Below, one piece after another: positions 17,141 to 24,455 of a stretch of DNA of 64,000 bases. Where the stretch lies: NCBI GenBank assembly GCA_905202255.1, contig CAJKRH010000002.1:28807-92806 (forward strand), read 5' to 3'. This DNA is from an uncultured Ruminococcus sp. Its GTDB lineage: Bacteria; Bacillota; Clostridia; Oscillospirales; CAG-272. The translations under genes and the position numbers were made by a program. Position 1 is the stretch's first letter, and each line of letters starts with the position of its first letter. The notes beneath the pieces are model-generated. The model was not told where the DNA came from. It did not search any database and saw only the letters and a program-made list of their open reading frames with translations.

Positions 17141-17581
17141 TTGAAGATTGAAATCAAAATTGATGAGAGCTGCACCGAACCGAAAATCGTCATCGTGACA
17201 GACAGGGTCACCGACAAGATTAACGAAATTATAAAGAAGCTTTCGGTGGAACCATCGGAGGTGCTTGCGGGGTTTCGGGATGAACAGGTAACCGTGCTGG
17301 AGCCAAACGAGATTGATAGAATCTATGCTTCGGATGGCAAGGTCTATGCCGAAACGAAAAACGGCGCATTTCTTCTCCGCCTGCGGCTGTACGAAGCGGA
17401 GCAACGCCTTGCGAACTCATCCTTCGTGCGCATATCAAACAGCGAGATTATTAACCTGAAAAAAGTCAGGGGCTTCGATCTGAGCTTTACGGGAACAATA
17501 TGCGTTTCTCTCTCAAAAGGAACGGTTACTTATGTTTCCAGGCGGTATGTTGCTAAAATCAAACAATTATTGGGATTATGA
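17141..17581 (+). CDS. LytTR family DNA-binding regulator
   Basis: The 146-residue stand-alone LytTR protein has no receiver domain. Residues about 45-145 form the LytTR DNA-binding domain, with DEIDRIYAS-like strands and FVRISNSEIINLKKVRGF, the recognition segment. TTG 17141 is the start, placed by AGGAGGG 7 bases upstream. It is followed after 10 bases by a DUF3021 membrane protein, the well-known LytTR-DUF3021 pair in which the membrane partner restrains the regulator. The direct repeats just upstream are its probable operator. Confidence 0.9.
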   Translation: MKIEIKIDESCTEPKIVIVTDRVTDKINEIIKKLSVEPSEVLAGFRDEQVTVLEPNEIDRIYASDGKVYAETKNGAFLLRLRLYEAEQRLANSSFVRISNSEIINLKKVRGFDLSFTGTICVSLSKGTVTYVSRRYVAKIKQLLGL

Positions 17582-17591
17582 GGTGGTAAAA

Positions 17592-18062
17592 ATGAAAAAG
17601 AAAGTTATTTTGCGCGGACTGTTCGGACTGCCCGTCGGAATCGCCATCGGGTTTGTCATTACGCTACTGATCTCCATCTGCATCGGAGACGGCTATTTTT
17701 ACCCTGTCACGCCGGAACTGATCCAAACGACGGGGAACGAACTGAATGCAGTTGTTTTGCAGACGATCCTGTGCGCCATCCTTGGTGGGGGATTTGCGAT
17801 GGCGTCCGTGATCTGGGAAATTGATTCATGGAGCCTTGCAAAGCAAAGCGGCATATACTTTTTGATTATCAGCGTGGTTATGCTGCCGATTGCTTATTTT
17901 GCTAATTGGATGAAGCACTCAATTACCGGTGTTCTTTCTTATGTGGGAATCTTCGTGATGATTTTTGCAGCGGTCTGGATTTCACAGTATCTGCTTTGGA
18001 AGAGGCGCATAAAGAAAATGAACGCACGAATTCACGGCGAGAATGGTCAAAAGCAAAATTAA
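17592..18062 (+). CDS. DUF3021 membrane protein, partner of LytTR regulator
   Basis: The 156-residue protein has four predicted membrane helices (about 9-31, 54-76, 86-105, 112-134) and a basic tail, typical of DUF3021. In characterised streptococcal pairs, the DUF3021 partner inhibits its cognate LytTR regulator at the membrane. A GAGGTGG site supports ATG 17592. The regulated process here is unknown. Confidence 0.88.
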   Translation: MKKKVILRGLFGLPVGIAIGFVITLLISICIGDGYFYPVTPELIQTTGNELNAVVLQTILCAILGGGFAMASVIWEIDSWSLAKQSGIYFLIISVVMLPIAYFANWMKHSITGVLSYVGIFVMIFAAVWISQYLLWKRRIKKMNARIHGENGQKQN

Positions 18063-18157
18063 GTTTGTCAATGCAAAGAAATAACAAACCCACCGCCATA
18101 TCAGCATTTTGGAAGTGAACCGGAATACTTAGGTGGTGCGTCCCCCCCCGACCGTCG

Positions 18158-18216
18158 TGTGACAACGGAAAGAGAATAGTAAAAAGCCTTGAAAACTCAG
18201 TGTTTTCAAGGCTTTT
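18158..18216 (-). terminator. Terminator module downstream of tRNA-Leu(CAG) (copy 2)
   Basis: On the minus strand, AAAAAGCCTTGAAAAC and GTTTTCAAGGCTTTTT form a near-perfect long stem ending in Ts, 4 bases after the tRNA CCA. The sequence beyond it shares a CTCTTTCCGTTGTC tail with the copy at 15077-15140. Confidence 0.88.
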
Positions 18217-18219
18217 TGG

Positions 18220-18306
18220 TGGTGCGGGTAGCAGGACTTGAACCTGTATGACAGTGAAGTCACTAGAACCTGAATCTAGCGCGTCTACCAATTCCGCCAT
18301 ACCCGC
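18220..18306 (-). tRNA. tRNA-Leu, anticodon CAG
   Basis: The minus strand folds as a class II tRNA: acceptor GCGGGTA/TACCCGC, GGCGGAATTGGTAGACGCG D-arm, anticodon arm CTAGA-TTCAGGT-TCTAG giving CAG, a long variable arm, a TPsiC arm with GGTTCAAGTCC, discriminator A and an encoded CCA. It reads codon CUG. Confidence 0.95.
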
Positions 18307-18391
18307 TGATATAAAATAACATCGATTAATTTTTACACGGAGCGATGCTCTCCGAGACGGGAATAGAAACCATTCTAAATCCGTAGGGAAT

Positions 18392-18418
18392 AAAAAAGCC
18401 ACTGCAAAGCAGTGGCTT
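18392..18418 (-). terminator. Terminator downstream of tRNA-Leu(GAG)
   Basis: On the minus strand, AAAGCCACTGC pairs with GCAGTGGCTTT around a 3-base loop, followed by TTTTTT. Confidence 0.9.
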
Positions 18419-18502
18419 TGGTGCGAGAAACGGGACTTGAACCCGTATGGAAAAACCACACGCCCCTCAAACGTGCGCGTCTACCAGTTCCGCCACTCTC
18501 GC
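18419..18502 (-). tRNA. tRNA-Leu, anticodon GAG
   Basis: The minus strand gives acceptor GCGAGAG/TCTCGC, the leucine D-arm GGCGGAACTGGTAGACGCG, anticodon loop TTGAGGG giving GAG, a variable arm, a TPsiC arm with GGTTCAAGTCC, discriminator A and encoded CCA. It reads CUC/CUU codons. Two leucine isoacceptors in tandem, each with its own terminator. Confidence 0.95.
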
Positions 18503-18630
18503 AAAACTCAGATGCGGTAATTTGCTTCAGGGAAGCATCGCAACCACAGCGATATCTATTATACACGAAATTTCGAAAATGTCAATAGAAATAAGAAAAT
18601 TTATGAAAAAATTTTTCTTTTTGAAAATAC

Positions 18631-18673
18631 TTGAGAAAATAGGATTGATTTGTATAATATTATATGATATAAT
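18631..18673 (+). promoter_or_regulatory. Two overlapping SigA-type promoters for fucI
   Basis: TTGAGA-16-TATAAT (18631-18658) and TTGATT-17-TATAAT (18645-18673) lie 55-100 bases before the fucI ATG in very AT-rich DNA. Confidence 0.6.
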
Positions 18674-18728
18674 ATGTAATGTTAAGGCGACTGTCGCCGT
18701 ATTATTTAAATTTCGGAGGTATTTAATT

Positions 18729-20513
18729 ATGTCTTATCCGGCAATCGGTATTCGTCCTATTGTTGATGGGCGTCGCGGTCCTATGAAGCTTCGCGAAAGT
18801 CTCGAGCCTCAGGTTTGGGCTATGGCAGAAGCGGCTAAAAAGCTTTTTGAAGAAAATCTTTGTTATTCCGACGGAACTCCCGTAAAGGTTGTTCTTGCGG
18901 ATACTACTATCGGTCGTGTTCCCGAAACTGCCGCATGCGCGGAAAAATTCAAAAGAGAGAATGTTGCGGTTACGCTTTCCGTTACACCTTGCTGGTGCTA
19001 CGGCGCGGAAACGATGGATATGGACCCCACTACGGTAAAGGGCATCTGGGGCTTTAACGGCACAGAGCGTCCCGGCGCCGTATATCTCGCGTCCGTTCTT
19101 GCCACACATGCTCAGAAAGGACTTCCCGCATTCGGTATCTACGGTCATGAAGTGCAGGATGTTTCCGATGTTGCCAACATTCCCGAGGATGTAAAGGAAA
19201 AACTGCTTCGCTTTGCACGCGCGGGTCTTGCTGTTGCCACGATGCGCGGCAAGAGCTATCTCCAGATAGGCTCGATGTGCATGGGTATCGGCGGTTCCAT
19301 AATCGACCAGAACTTCATGGAAGAATATCTCGGCATGCGTGTAGAATCCGTAGACGAGGTTGAAATTCTCCGCCGCATGGAAGAGGGCATTTATAATAAA
19401 GAAGAATATGAGCGCGCTCTCGCATGGACAAAAGAGCATTGCAAAGAGGGAAGAGACGACAACCCCGATTTCGTTCGCTTCTCCCGCGAGCAGAAAGACA
19501 AGCAGTGGGAATTTACTGTAAAGATGTATATCATCATCAGAGACCTTATCCGCGGAAACAAGAATCTTCCCGATGCCTTTGAAGAAGAAAAAGTCGGTCA
19601 CAACGCTATATGCGCGGGCTTCCAGGGTCAGAGACAGTGGACAGACCACTGGCCGAACTGCGACTATCCCGAGGCGCTCCTCAATTCGTCCTTTGACTTT
19701 GAAGGCGCACGCGAGCCTATGACATTTGCTACGGAAAACGATGTGCTCAACGGTATCAGCATGCTATTTATGAGACTGCTCACAAACCGCGCACAGATTT
19801 TTGCCGATGTCCGCACATACTGGTCACCCGAAGCTACAAAGAGAGTTGCCGGCTATGAATTCACAGGCAAGGCAAAAGAGAACGGCGGTATCATCCATCT
19901 GCTCAATTCCGGTGCTGCTTGTCTTGATGCCTGCGGCGAATGCAGAGACGAAAACGGCAACGCCATAATGAAGAAGTGGTGGGAAGTTACCGATGAAGAT
20001 ATCAAGAAGATGACCGACGCTACCGTTTGGTGCGAAGCGGGCTTTGATAACTTCCGCGGCGGCGGCTTCTCCTCTCACTATACAACGAGAGCCGAAATGC
20101 CCATGACAATGATTCGTCTTAATCTTGTAAAGGGTCTCGGTCCGGTTATCCAGATAGCCGAGGGCTGGTCTGTAAGACTTCCCGATGAGGTTTCCGATAT
20201 ACTCATGGAGCGCACTAACCCCACATGGCCCTGCACATGGTTTACACCTCGTTGCGACGGCAAGGAGGGAAGTGCCTTCAAGGATGCATATGAGGTTATG
20301 AATCACTGGGGTGCAAACCACGGCGCTATCTCCTACGGTCATATAGGCGCTGACCTGCTCACACTCTGCTCGATGCTCCGCATACCAGTTTCCATGCACA
20401 ATGTTCCCGAGAAGGATATTTTCCGTCCCGCCGCATGGAACGCATTCGGTATGGACAGCGAGGGCAAGGATTATCGTGCCTGCGCAAACTACGGTCCGCT
20501 CTACAAGAAATAA
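18729..20513 (+). CDS. fucI: L-fucose isomerase
   Basis: L-fucose isomerase interconverts L-fucose and L-fuculose, the first committed step of fucose catabolism (D-arabinose is an alternative substrate). The 594-residue protein matches the FucI family from IGIRPIVDGRRGPMK at the N-terminus through MRGKSYLQIGSMCMGIGGS to HNVPEKDIFRPAAWNAFGMD near the end. The enzyme is a Mn-dependent cytoplasmic hexamer. ATG 18729 follows CGGAGGT; an open frame extends further upstream but runs across the tRNA and promoter and is not coding. No fuculokinase or aldolase is next to it. Confidence 0.95.
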   Translation: MSYPAIGIRPIVDGRRGPMKLRESLEPQVWAMAEAAKKLFEENLCYSDGTPVKVVLADTTIGRVPETAACAEKFKRENVAVTLSVTPCWCYGAETMDMDPTTVKGIWGFNGTERPGAVYLASVLATHAQKGLPAFGIYGHEVQDVSDVANIPEDVKEKLLRFARAGLAVATMRGKSYLQIGSMCMGIGGSIIDQNFMEEYLGMRVESVDEVEILRRMEEGIYNKEEYERALAWTKEHCKEGRDDNPDFVRFSREQKDKQWEFTVKMYIIIRDLIRGNKNLPDAFEEEKVGHNAICAGFQGQRQWTDHWPNCDYPEALLNSSFDFEGAREPMTFATENDVLNGISMLFMRLLTNRAQIFADVRTYWSPEATKRVAGYEFTGKAKENGGIIHLLNSGAACLDACGECRDENGNAIMKKWWEVTDEDIKKMTDATVWCEAGFDNFRGGGFSSHYTTRAEMPMTMIRLNLVKGLGPVIQIAEGWSVRLPDEVSDILMERTNPTWPCTWFTPRCDGKEGSAFKDAYEVMNHWGANHGAISYGHIGADLLTLCSMLRIPVSMHNVPEKDIFRPAAWNAFGMDSEGKDYRACANYGPLYKK

Positions 20514-20527
20514 TTCACAAAATAAAT

Positions 20528-20564
20528 ATTCGGCACCCGCAAAAACGGGTGCCCGAATTTTAAT
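20528..20564 (+). terminator. fucI terminator
   Basis: ATTCGGCACCCG and CGGGTGCCCGAAT form a 12-bp stem with one bulge, followed by TTTAATTT. Confidence 0.85.
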
Positions 20565-20568
20565 TTAC

Positions 20569-20587
20569 GATATTTTTGAAAAATATC
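20569..20587. promoter_or_regulatory. 19-base palindrome upstream of second long sigma gene
   Basis: GATATTTTT-G-AAAAATATC is a perfect inverted repeat between the fucI terminator and the sigma factor start. No convincing SigA promoter is visible between it and the gene, so it may be an operator for a dedicated or self-controlled promoter; that is inference. Confidence 0.4.
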
Positions 20588-20638
20588 AAATCAGCCATGC
20601 TTTTTTGCAACTAATAAAACAGAAAGGAGGGAAGCACC

Positions 20639-22294
20639 CTGAAAAAATTCGATGAAGCTTTTGAGCGGGAATGCGAAGAATATCTCGCATATCTCTATTC
20701 GCTTGCGGCAAGAGAATACGGCGACTGTCCGGAAACAGACGCGCTCGTGCAGGATACGCTCGCGGCGTTCGTTTCGGAGATAAACAAAGGGAGAGAGATA
20801 AAATATCCGAAAGGATTTCTTTCTGCCGTGATGAAAAACAAATACAATTCGTATCTCCGCAAAAAGTATCGCGACAGGATAATCGAATATACCGATGTAC
20901 TGCCCGAAAGCGTCGATGGCTCGGACGAGTATGCGGAAGAGGAGAGGCTTCTTTCCGAAGAATATGCGGCTGTGCGCAGGGAAATCGGCAGGCTCGTATA
21001 TATCTATCGCGAGGTGACGGTACGCCACTATGTGCATGGACACAGCGTGGAGAAAATCGCCGCCGAGATGGGACTTCCGCGCGGCACGGTGCTCTCGCGT
21101 CTTTCTTCTGCACGCACGCAAATAAAGGAGGGGCTGAAAAGCATGGAAAAATATTCAAAAGCAAGTTATGAACCAAAGACCGGAAATATAGGAATAATGG
21201 GAAGCGGTGGAATAGGAGGCGAGCCTTTTTCGCTTATCTCGTCGGATATCGAGGTGAATATCCTGTTCATTGCCTATAAAAATCCCGTTTCCGTGCGCGA
21301 TATTGCCGATACGATGGGCATGCCGTGCGCTTATATCGAGCCTTTGATAGACAGGCTCGTATCCGGCGAGCTCATGGGGAAAACAGCGGGCGGGCTTGTT
21401 TATACGCGCTGTTTTGTGTGCAGATATGAGGATTCTTTCGGAGATATTCCCGCGCAGGAAGCTGTTGCGGCAAAATATGCGCCTGCCGTATGGTCGGCGG
21501 TATGGCGTCGGTTTGAGCCGTTGAGCGAAAACAGTTCATTTGCCGCCATGACGGAAAAGCAAAAAGCGACGCTCATGCTTTTCTACACGAGGCATATACT
21601 CGGAAAAGTCGTTCGGGCGGCGCTTGGCACGGAAGTGGATAAGATAGAAATTCCCGACCGCCCCGATGCGGGAAAATGGCTGGCTTCGCTCTCGGTATAC
21701 GAGAGGGGACAGTGGAAAAGCGAAAAATATGACGTATCGGGTCCCGTTATGGTAAACTACAGCGAAAACGGCGGAAAAACAACATGCAGAATGTATGATT
21801 GCCAGTCGGTTTTCGGCGATGCGTACTGGGTTTATAGCAAATTAAAATACAAATACACGCTGCGGAGCATACTTCGCTTTTATGCGTCTTTTCTTGAAAG
21901 CGGCGTGAAGCCGGAAAATGCCGTGATATATGAGCTTATCCCCGAATTTGAAAAGCTGCATATCCTGCGCCGCGATGAAAACGGAGAAGCAAAGCTTGAT
22001 ATCCCCGCGCTCACATTTGAAGAAGCTGCCGGATTTGATGCCGCCGCAAAGGAAGCGGAAGCTGATATGCGCGACATTTTGCTCGATGAACTCAAAAAGG
22101 TAGTGAAAAATCGCAGAGTGAAAGTTCCGGGGCATGTGGACGGCGCGCAGTATTACGAGCACGACGGCGCACTCGGAGCATATACCACGGCGCAGCTTAT
22201 CGCCATAGCGGAGCAGGGACTTATGCCTTACCGTGTCGAAATAGGAAAAACTCCGCTGATATATCTGAACTATAAAAAAGAAGAAATTGATTGA
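20639..22294 (+). CDS. ECF-like sigma factor with long C-terminal extension, CTG start
   Basis: The 551-residue product pairs ECF sigma regions 2 (YLAYLYSLAAREYGDCPET through FLSAVMKNKYNSYLRK) and 4 (EVTVRHYVHGHSVEKIAAEMGLPRGTV, with the following recognition helix) with a C-terminal extension of about 370 residues and no membrane segment. Region 2 begins upstream of any ATG/GTG/TTG; the only start that includes it is CTG 20639, 7 bases after AAGGAGGG. The next candidate, GTG 20747, would cut off part of region 2. Its layout parallels the gene at 15149-16816, including the linker KASYEP/KMSYRP just after region 4, so the two are paralogues. Targets are unknown. Confidence 0.82.
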   Translation: MKKFDEAFERECEEYLAYLYSLAAREYGDCPETDALVQDTLAAFVSEINKGREIKYPKGFLSAVMKNKYNSYLRKKYRDRIIEYTDVLPESVDGSDEYAEEERLLSEEYAAVRREIGRLVYIYREVTVRHYVHGHSVEKIAAEMGLPRGTVLSRLSSARTQIKEGLKSMEKYSKASYEPKTGNIGIMGSGGIGGEPFSLISSDIEVNILFIAYKNPVSVRDIADTMGMPCAYIEPLIDRLVSGELMGKTAGGLVYTRCFVCRYEDSFGDIPAQEAVAAKYAPAVWSAVWRRFEPLSENSSFAAMTEKQKATLMLFYTRHILGKVVRAALGTEVDKIEIPDRPDAGKWLASLSVYERGQWKSEKYDVSGPVMVNYSENGGKTTCRMYDCQSVFGDAYWVYSKLKYKYTLRSILRFYASFLESGVKPENAVIYELIPEFEKLHILRRDENGEAKLDIPALTFEEAAGFDAAAKEAEADMRDILLDELKKVVKNRRVKVPGHVDGAQYYEHDGALGAYTTAQLIAIAEQGLMPYRVEIGKTPLIYLNYKKEEID

Positions 22295-22440
22295 GGGGGG
22301 TACTTTTCTCCACCGAGAAATGGGGGGCGCGCTTTTGGTCACTGGGCAGCGCGACCCCGTCATGGGCGACCGCAGTCGCCTGCCACCTCTTGGCAAAGAG
22401 AAACTTCCTTTTGGTACTTTTCTCTACAGAAAAGTACGCT
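22295..22440. repeat. Probable dispersed intergenic repeat
   Basis: No gene is present. Two GTACTTTTCT-containing hairpins frame the stretch: an imperfect one at the start and a perfect GTACTTTTCT-CTAC-AGAAAAGTAC at 22409-22434. The segment between them has the look of dispersed repeats that give spurious small ORFs in related genomes. Copy number cannot be tested from one window. Confidence 0.4.
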
Positions 22441-22452
22441 GTTTTTTTGGAT

Positions 22453-22492
22453 AAAAACCGCCGTGAGCTGAAATCCAAGCCCACGGCGGTTT
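22453..22492 (-). terminator. Terminator of pyruvate kinase gene
   Basis: On the minus strand, AACCGCCGTGGGCT and AGCTCACGGCGGTT pair and are followed by TTTTAT, just after the pyk stop codon. Confidence 0.85.
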
Positions 22493-22496
22493 ATTT

Positions 22497-23912
22497 TCAT
22501 ATTTCTTCTATTTTTATCAGATTTGTGTTTCCGGACTGGCCGTTTGTCACGCCGCCGGTTATGACGAGCTTGTCGCCCGATTTGAGGTTCATCTGCTGCT
22601 TTGCCAGCTTCTTTGCCGTGTAGAAAAGCACTTCGGTGGACGGGAACTTCTCGCATATCACGGGAGTTACGCCCCATGAGAGCGCAAGCTTGCGCCATGT
22701 GCTTTCCTCGGTCGTCAGTCCTATTATATCCACGGGAGAGCGGAAACGGGAAACCATTCTTGCCGTCATGCCCGAGATGGAGCAGGCGACTATCGCTTTC
22801 GCCTTGATATCTATAGCCATTCCGCAGGTGGCATGTGATATGGCATCCACGGTATTTTTTATCTTGAATTCGGATGTGGAAAAAAGATGCTTGTAATCAA
22901 TACTGCTCTCGGCATATTCGGCTATTTTTGCCATTGTTTCAACTGTTTTGACGGGATATTTGCCCGCCGCCGTCTCGCCCGAGAGCATTATCGCGCTTGT
23001 GCCGTCATAAACGGCGTTTGCCACATCGGAAATCTCCGCTCTTGTGGGGCGCTGATTGTATATCATGGATTCGAGCATTTCCGTTGCCGTTATCACGCGC
23101 TTGCCGAGCAGACGGCATTTTGTTATCAGCGTTTTCTGAATGGCAGGAAGCTCTTCGAACGGGATTTCCACGCCCATATCGCCTCTGCCTATCATTATAC
23201 CGTCGCAGGCACTGCAGATTTCCTCTATATTATCGACGCCCGACTGATTTTCTATCTTGGCGATAAGCTCTATTTTCTTTTCCGCACCGTGTTCCGAGAG
23301 AAATTCCTGAATATCGAGCAAATCCTGCTTCACGGAAACGAATGAGCATGCGATATAGTCCACGCCTTGCTCTATTCCGAAGAGAATATCGCTCTTATCC
23401 TGCTCGGAAAGGAACTTCTGACGGAGCACCTTGCCCGGGAAGCTCATGCTTTTTCTGTCGCGAAGTTCACCGCCGCATACAACCTTTGTTTTTACGAGCG
23501 GCGGCTCCACGCTGACGACGCGAAAGCTCATAAGTCCGTTATTGAGCAGTATCATATCGCCGCAGGAGAGCTCCTCAGCCATGCCCGCATACGATACGGA
23601 AACAATCTTTTCGTTTCCGACAAGCTCCTCTGTGGTAAAGGTAAAATCATCGCCGTCCGCGAGATTTACAAATCCGTTTTCAAATGTTTTTATGCGGTAT
23701 TCCGGTCCTTTTGTATCGAGCATTATCGCGATTGGAAGCCCCAGTTTCTCGCGGACTTTCTTTATAAGTTTTATTTTCTCCAGATGCTCCGCCTGCGTTC
23801 CGTGCGAAAAATTGAGTCTCGCTACATTCATTCCGGCAAGGCACATCTTTGAGAGTGTCTCTTCATTTGCGCTGGCAGGTCCTATCGTGCATACTATCTT
23901 GGTCTTTCTCAT
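22497..23912 (-). CDS. pyk: Pyruvate kinase
   Basis: Pyruvate kinase transfers phosphate from phosphoenolpyruvate to ADP, the last ATP-forming step of glycolysis. The 471-residue protein shows MRKTKIVCTIGPAS, MLDTKGPEYR, IEQGVDYIACSFV, the active-site Lys in LIAKIENQSG and MIGRGDMGVEIP (metal/phosphate), then the A-C domain boundary and a complete C-terminal regulatory domain. The extra phosphohistidine-like domain found in Bacillus is absent. It is monocistronic, bounded by its own terminator. Confidence 0.97.
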   Translation of the reverse strand: MRKTKIVCTIGPASANEETLSKMCLAGMNVARLNFSHGTQAEHLEKIKLIKKVREKLGLPIAIMLDTKGPEYRIKTFENGFVNLADGDDFTFTTEELVGNEKIVSVSYAGMAEELSCGDMILLNNGLMSFRVVSVEPPLVKTKVVCGGELRDRKSMSFPGKVLRQKFLSEQDKSDILFGIEQGVDYIACSFVSVKQDLLDIQEFLSEHGAEKKIELIAKIENQSGVDNIEEICSACDGIMIGRGDMGVEIPFEELPAIQKTLITKCRLLGKRVITATEMLESMIYNQRPTRAEISDVANAVYDGTSAIMLSGETAAGKYPVKTVETMAKIAEYAESSIDYKHLFSTSEFKIKNTVDAISHATCGMAIDIKAKAIVACSISGMTARMVSRFRSPVDIIGLTTEESTWRKLALSWGVTPVICEKFPSTEVLFYTAKKLAKQQMNLKSGDKLVITGGVTNGQSGNTNLIKIEEI

Positions 23913-24134
23913 TCATTTACTCCGAAAAATTTGTTTTTGTTTTATTTTAACACATTTCGCCGATTTTTTCCATAGGGAAGAGCGATATTTTTGAATTTTT
24001 GCCATAATGTATAAAAATAACGCATGATAGTGACATTTTTATAGTAATGCCTTAAACGCATATTGTGATATTGCACAAAAACAGGGCGGATATCGGTAAA
24101 AAATAAATAAATACGAAGAAATTTCAAAATGCTA

Positions 24135-24163
24135 TTGACAAATCCTTTTTTCCATGCTATAAT
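24135..24163 (+). promoter_or_regulatory. Consensus SigA promoter of the lysine riboswitch operon
   Basis: TTGACA and TATAAT, both perfect, with a 17-base spacer. The expected start site is near 24170, about 25 bases upstream of the aptamer. Confidence 0.88.
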
Positions 24164-24194
24164 GACTGCAAAATTGAATAGTCGAATCAAAGAA

Positions 24195-24358
24195 TTGATA
24201 GAGGCGCGAAAGTAAAGAGTAACGCGGTGCAGGCACTCAAATGCCGTATGCCGCTGTGAAAGGTGCTTTTGCCGAAGCTTTCCGTTTTTGAGGACGGAAT
24301 TGCTGGGCGTCGGGATAATATCCCCTCGACTGTCGCAAAATTTTGCGGAGTGCTACAA
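24195..24358 (+). ncRNA. Lysine riboswitch aptamer (L box)
   Basis: The stretch carries the conserved L-box elements in order: GATAGAGGCGCGA, AGAGTAA, GTGAAAGG...GCCGAAGC, CTGGGC, GACTGTC, and GGAGTGCTAC at the 3' end. P1 can form between TTGATAG (24195-24201) and CTACAA (24353-24358) with one bulged A. The 3' strand's AGTGCT (24349-24354) is also complementary to AGCACT (24405-24410) in the downstream terminator, giving an antiterminator. With lysine bound, P1 forms and the terminator is released, so lysine should switch the transporter off. Confidence 0.92.
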
Positions 24359-24395
24359 TAGATTTGTTTTCATATTTTTCCCTTTAATTTTATGA

Positions 24396-24430
24396 AACGG
24401 TCGGAGCACTTGCTTCGACCGTTCTTTTTT
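24396..24430 (+). terminator. Riboswitch-controlled intrinsic terminator
   Basis: AACGGTCGGAGC pairs with GCTTCGACCGTT, followed by CTTTTTT, 26 bases before the binding-protein ATG. Confidence 0.92.
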
Positions 24431-24455
24431 AAAAAAATTTTCGGAGGAAAAGAAA

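Noticed and set aside
18447..18728. N-terminal extension of fucI
   Set aside because: It would overlap tRNA-Leu(GAG) and the two promoters; ATG 18729 has GGAGG and matches the family start.
24195..24430. T-box leader as an alternative to the lysine riboswitch
   Set aside because: No T-box core or specifier loop; the L-box motifs are all present in order.
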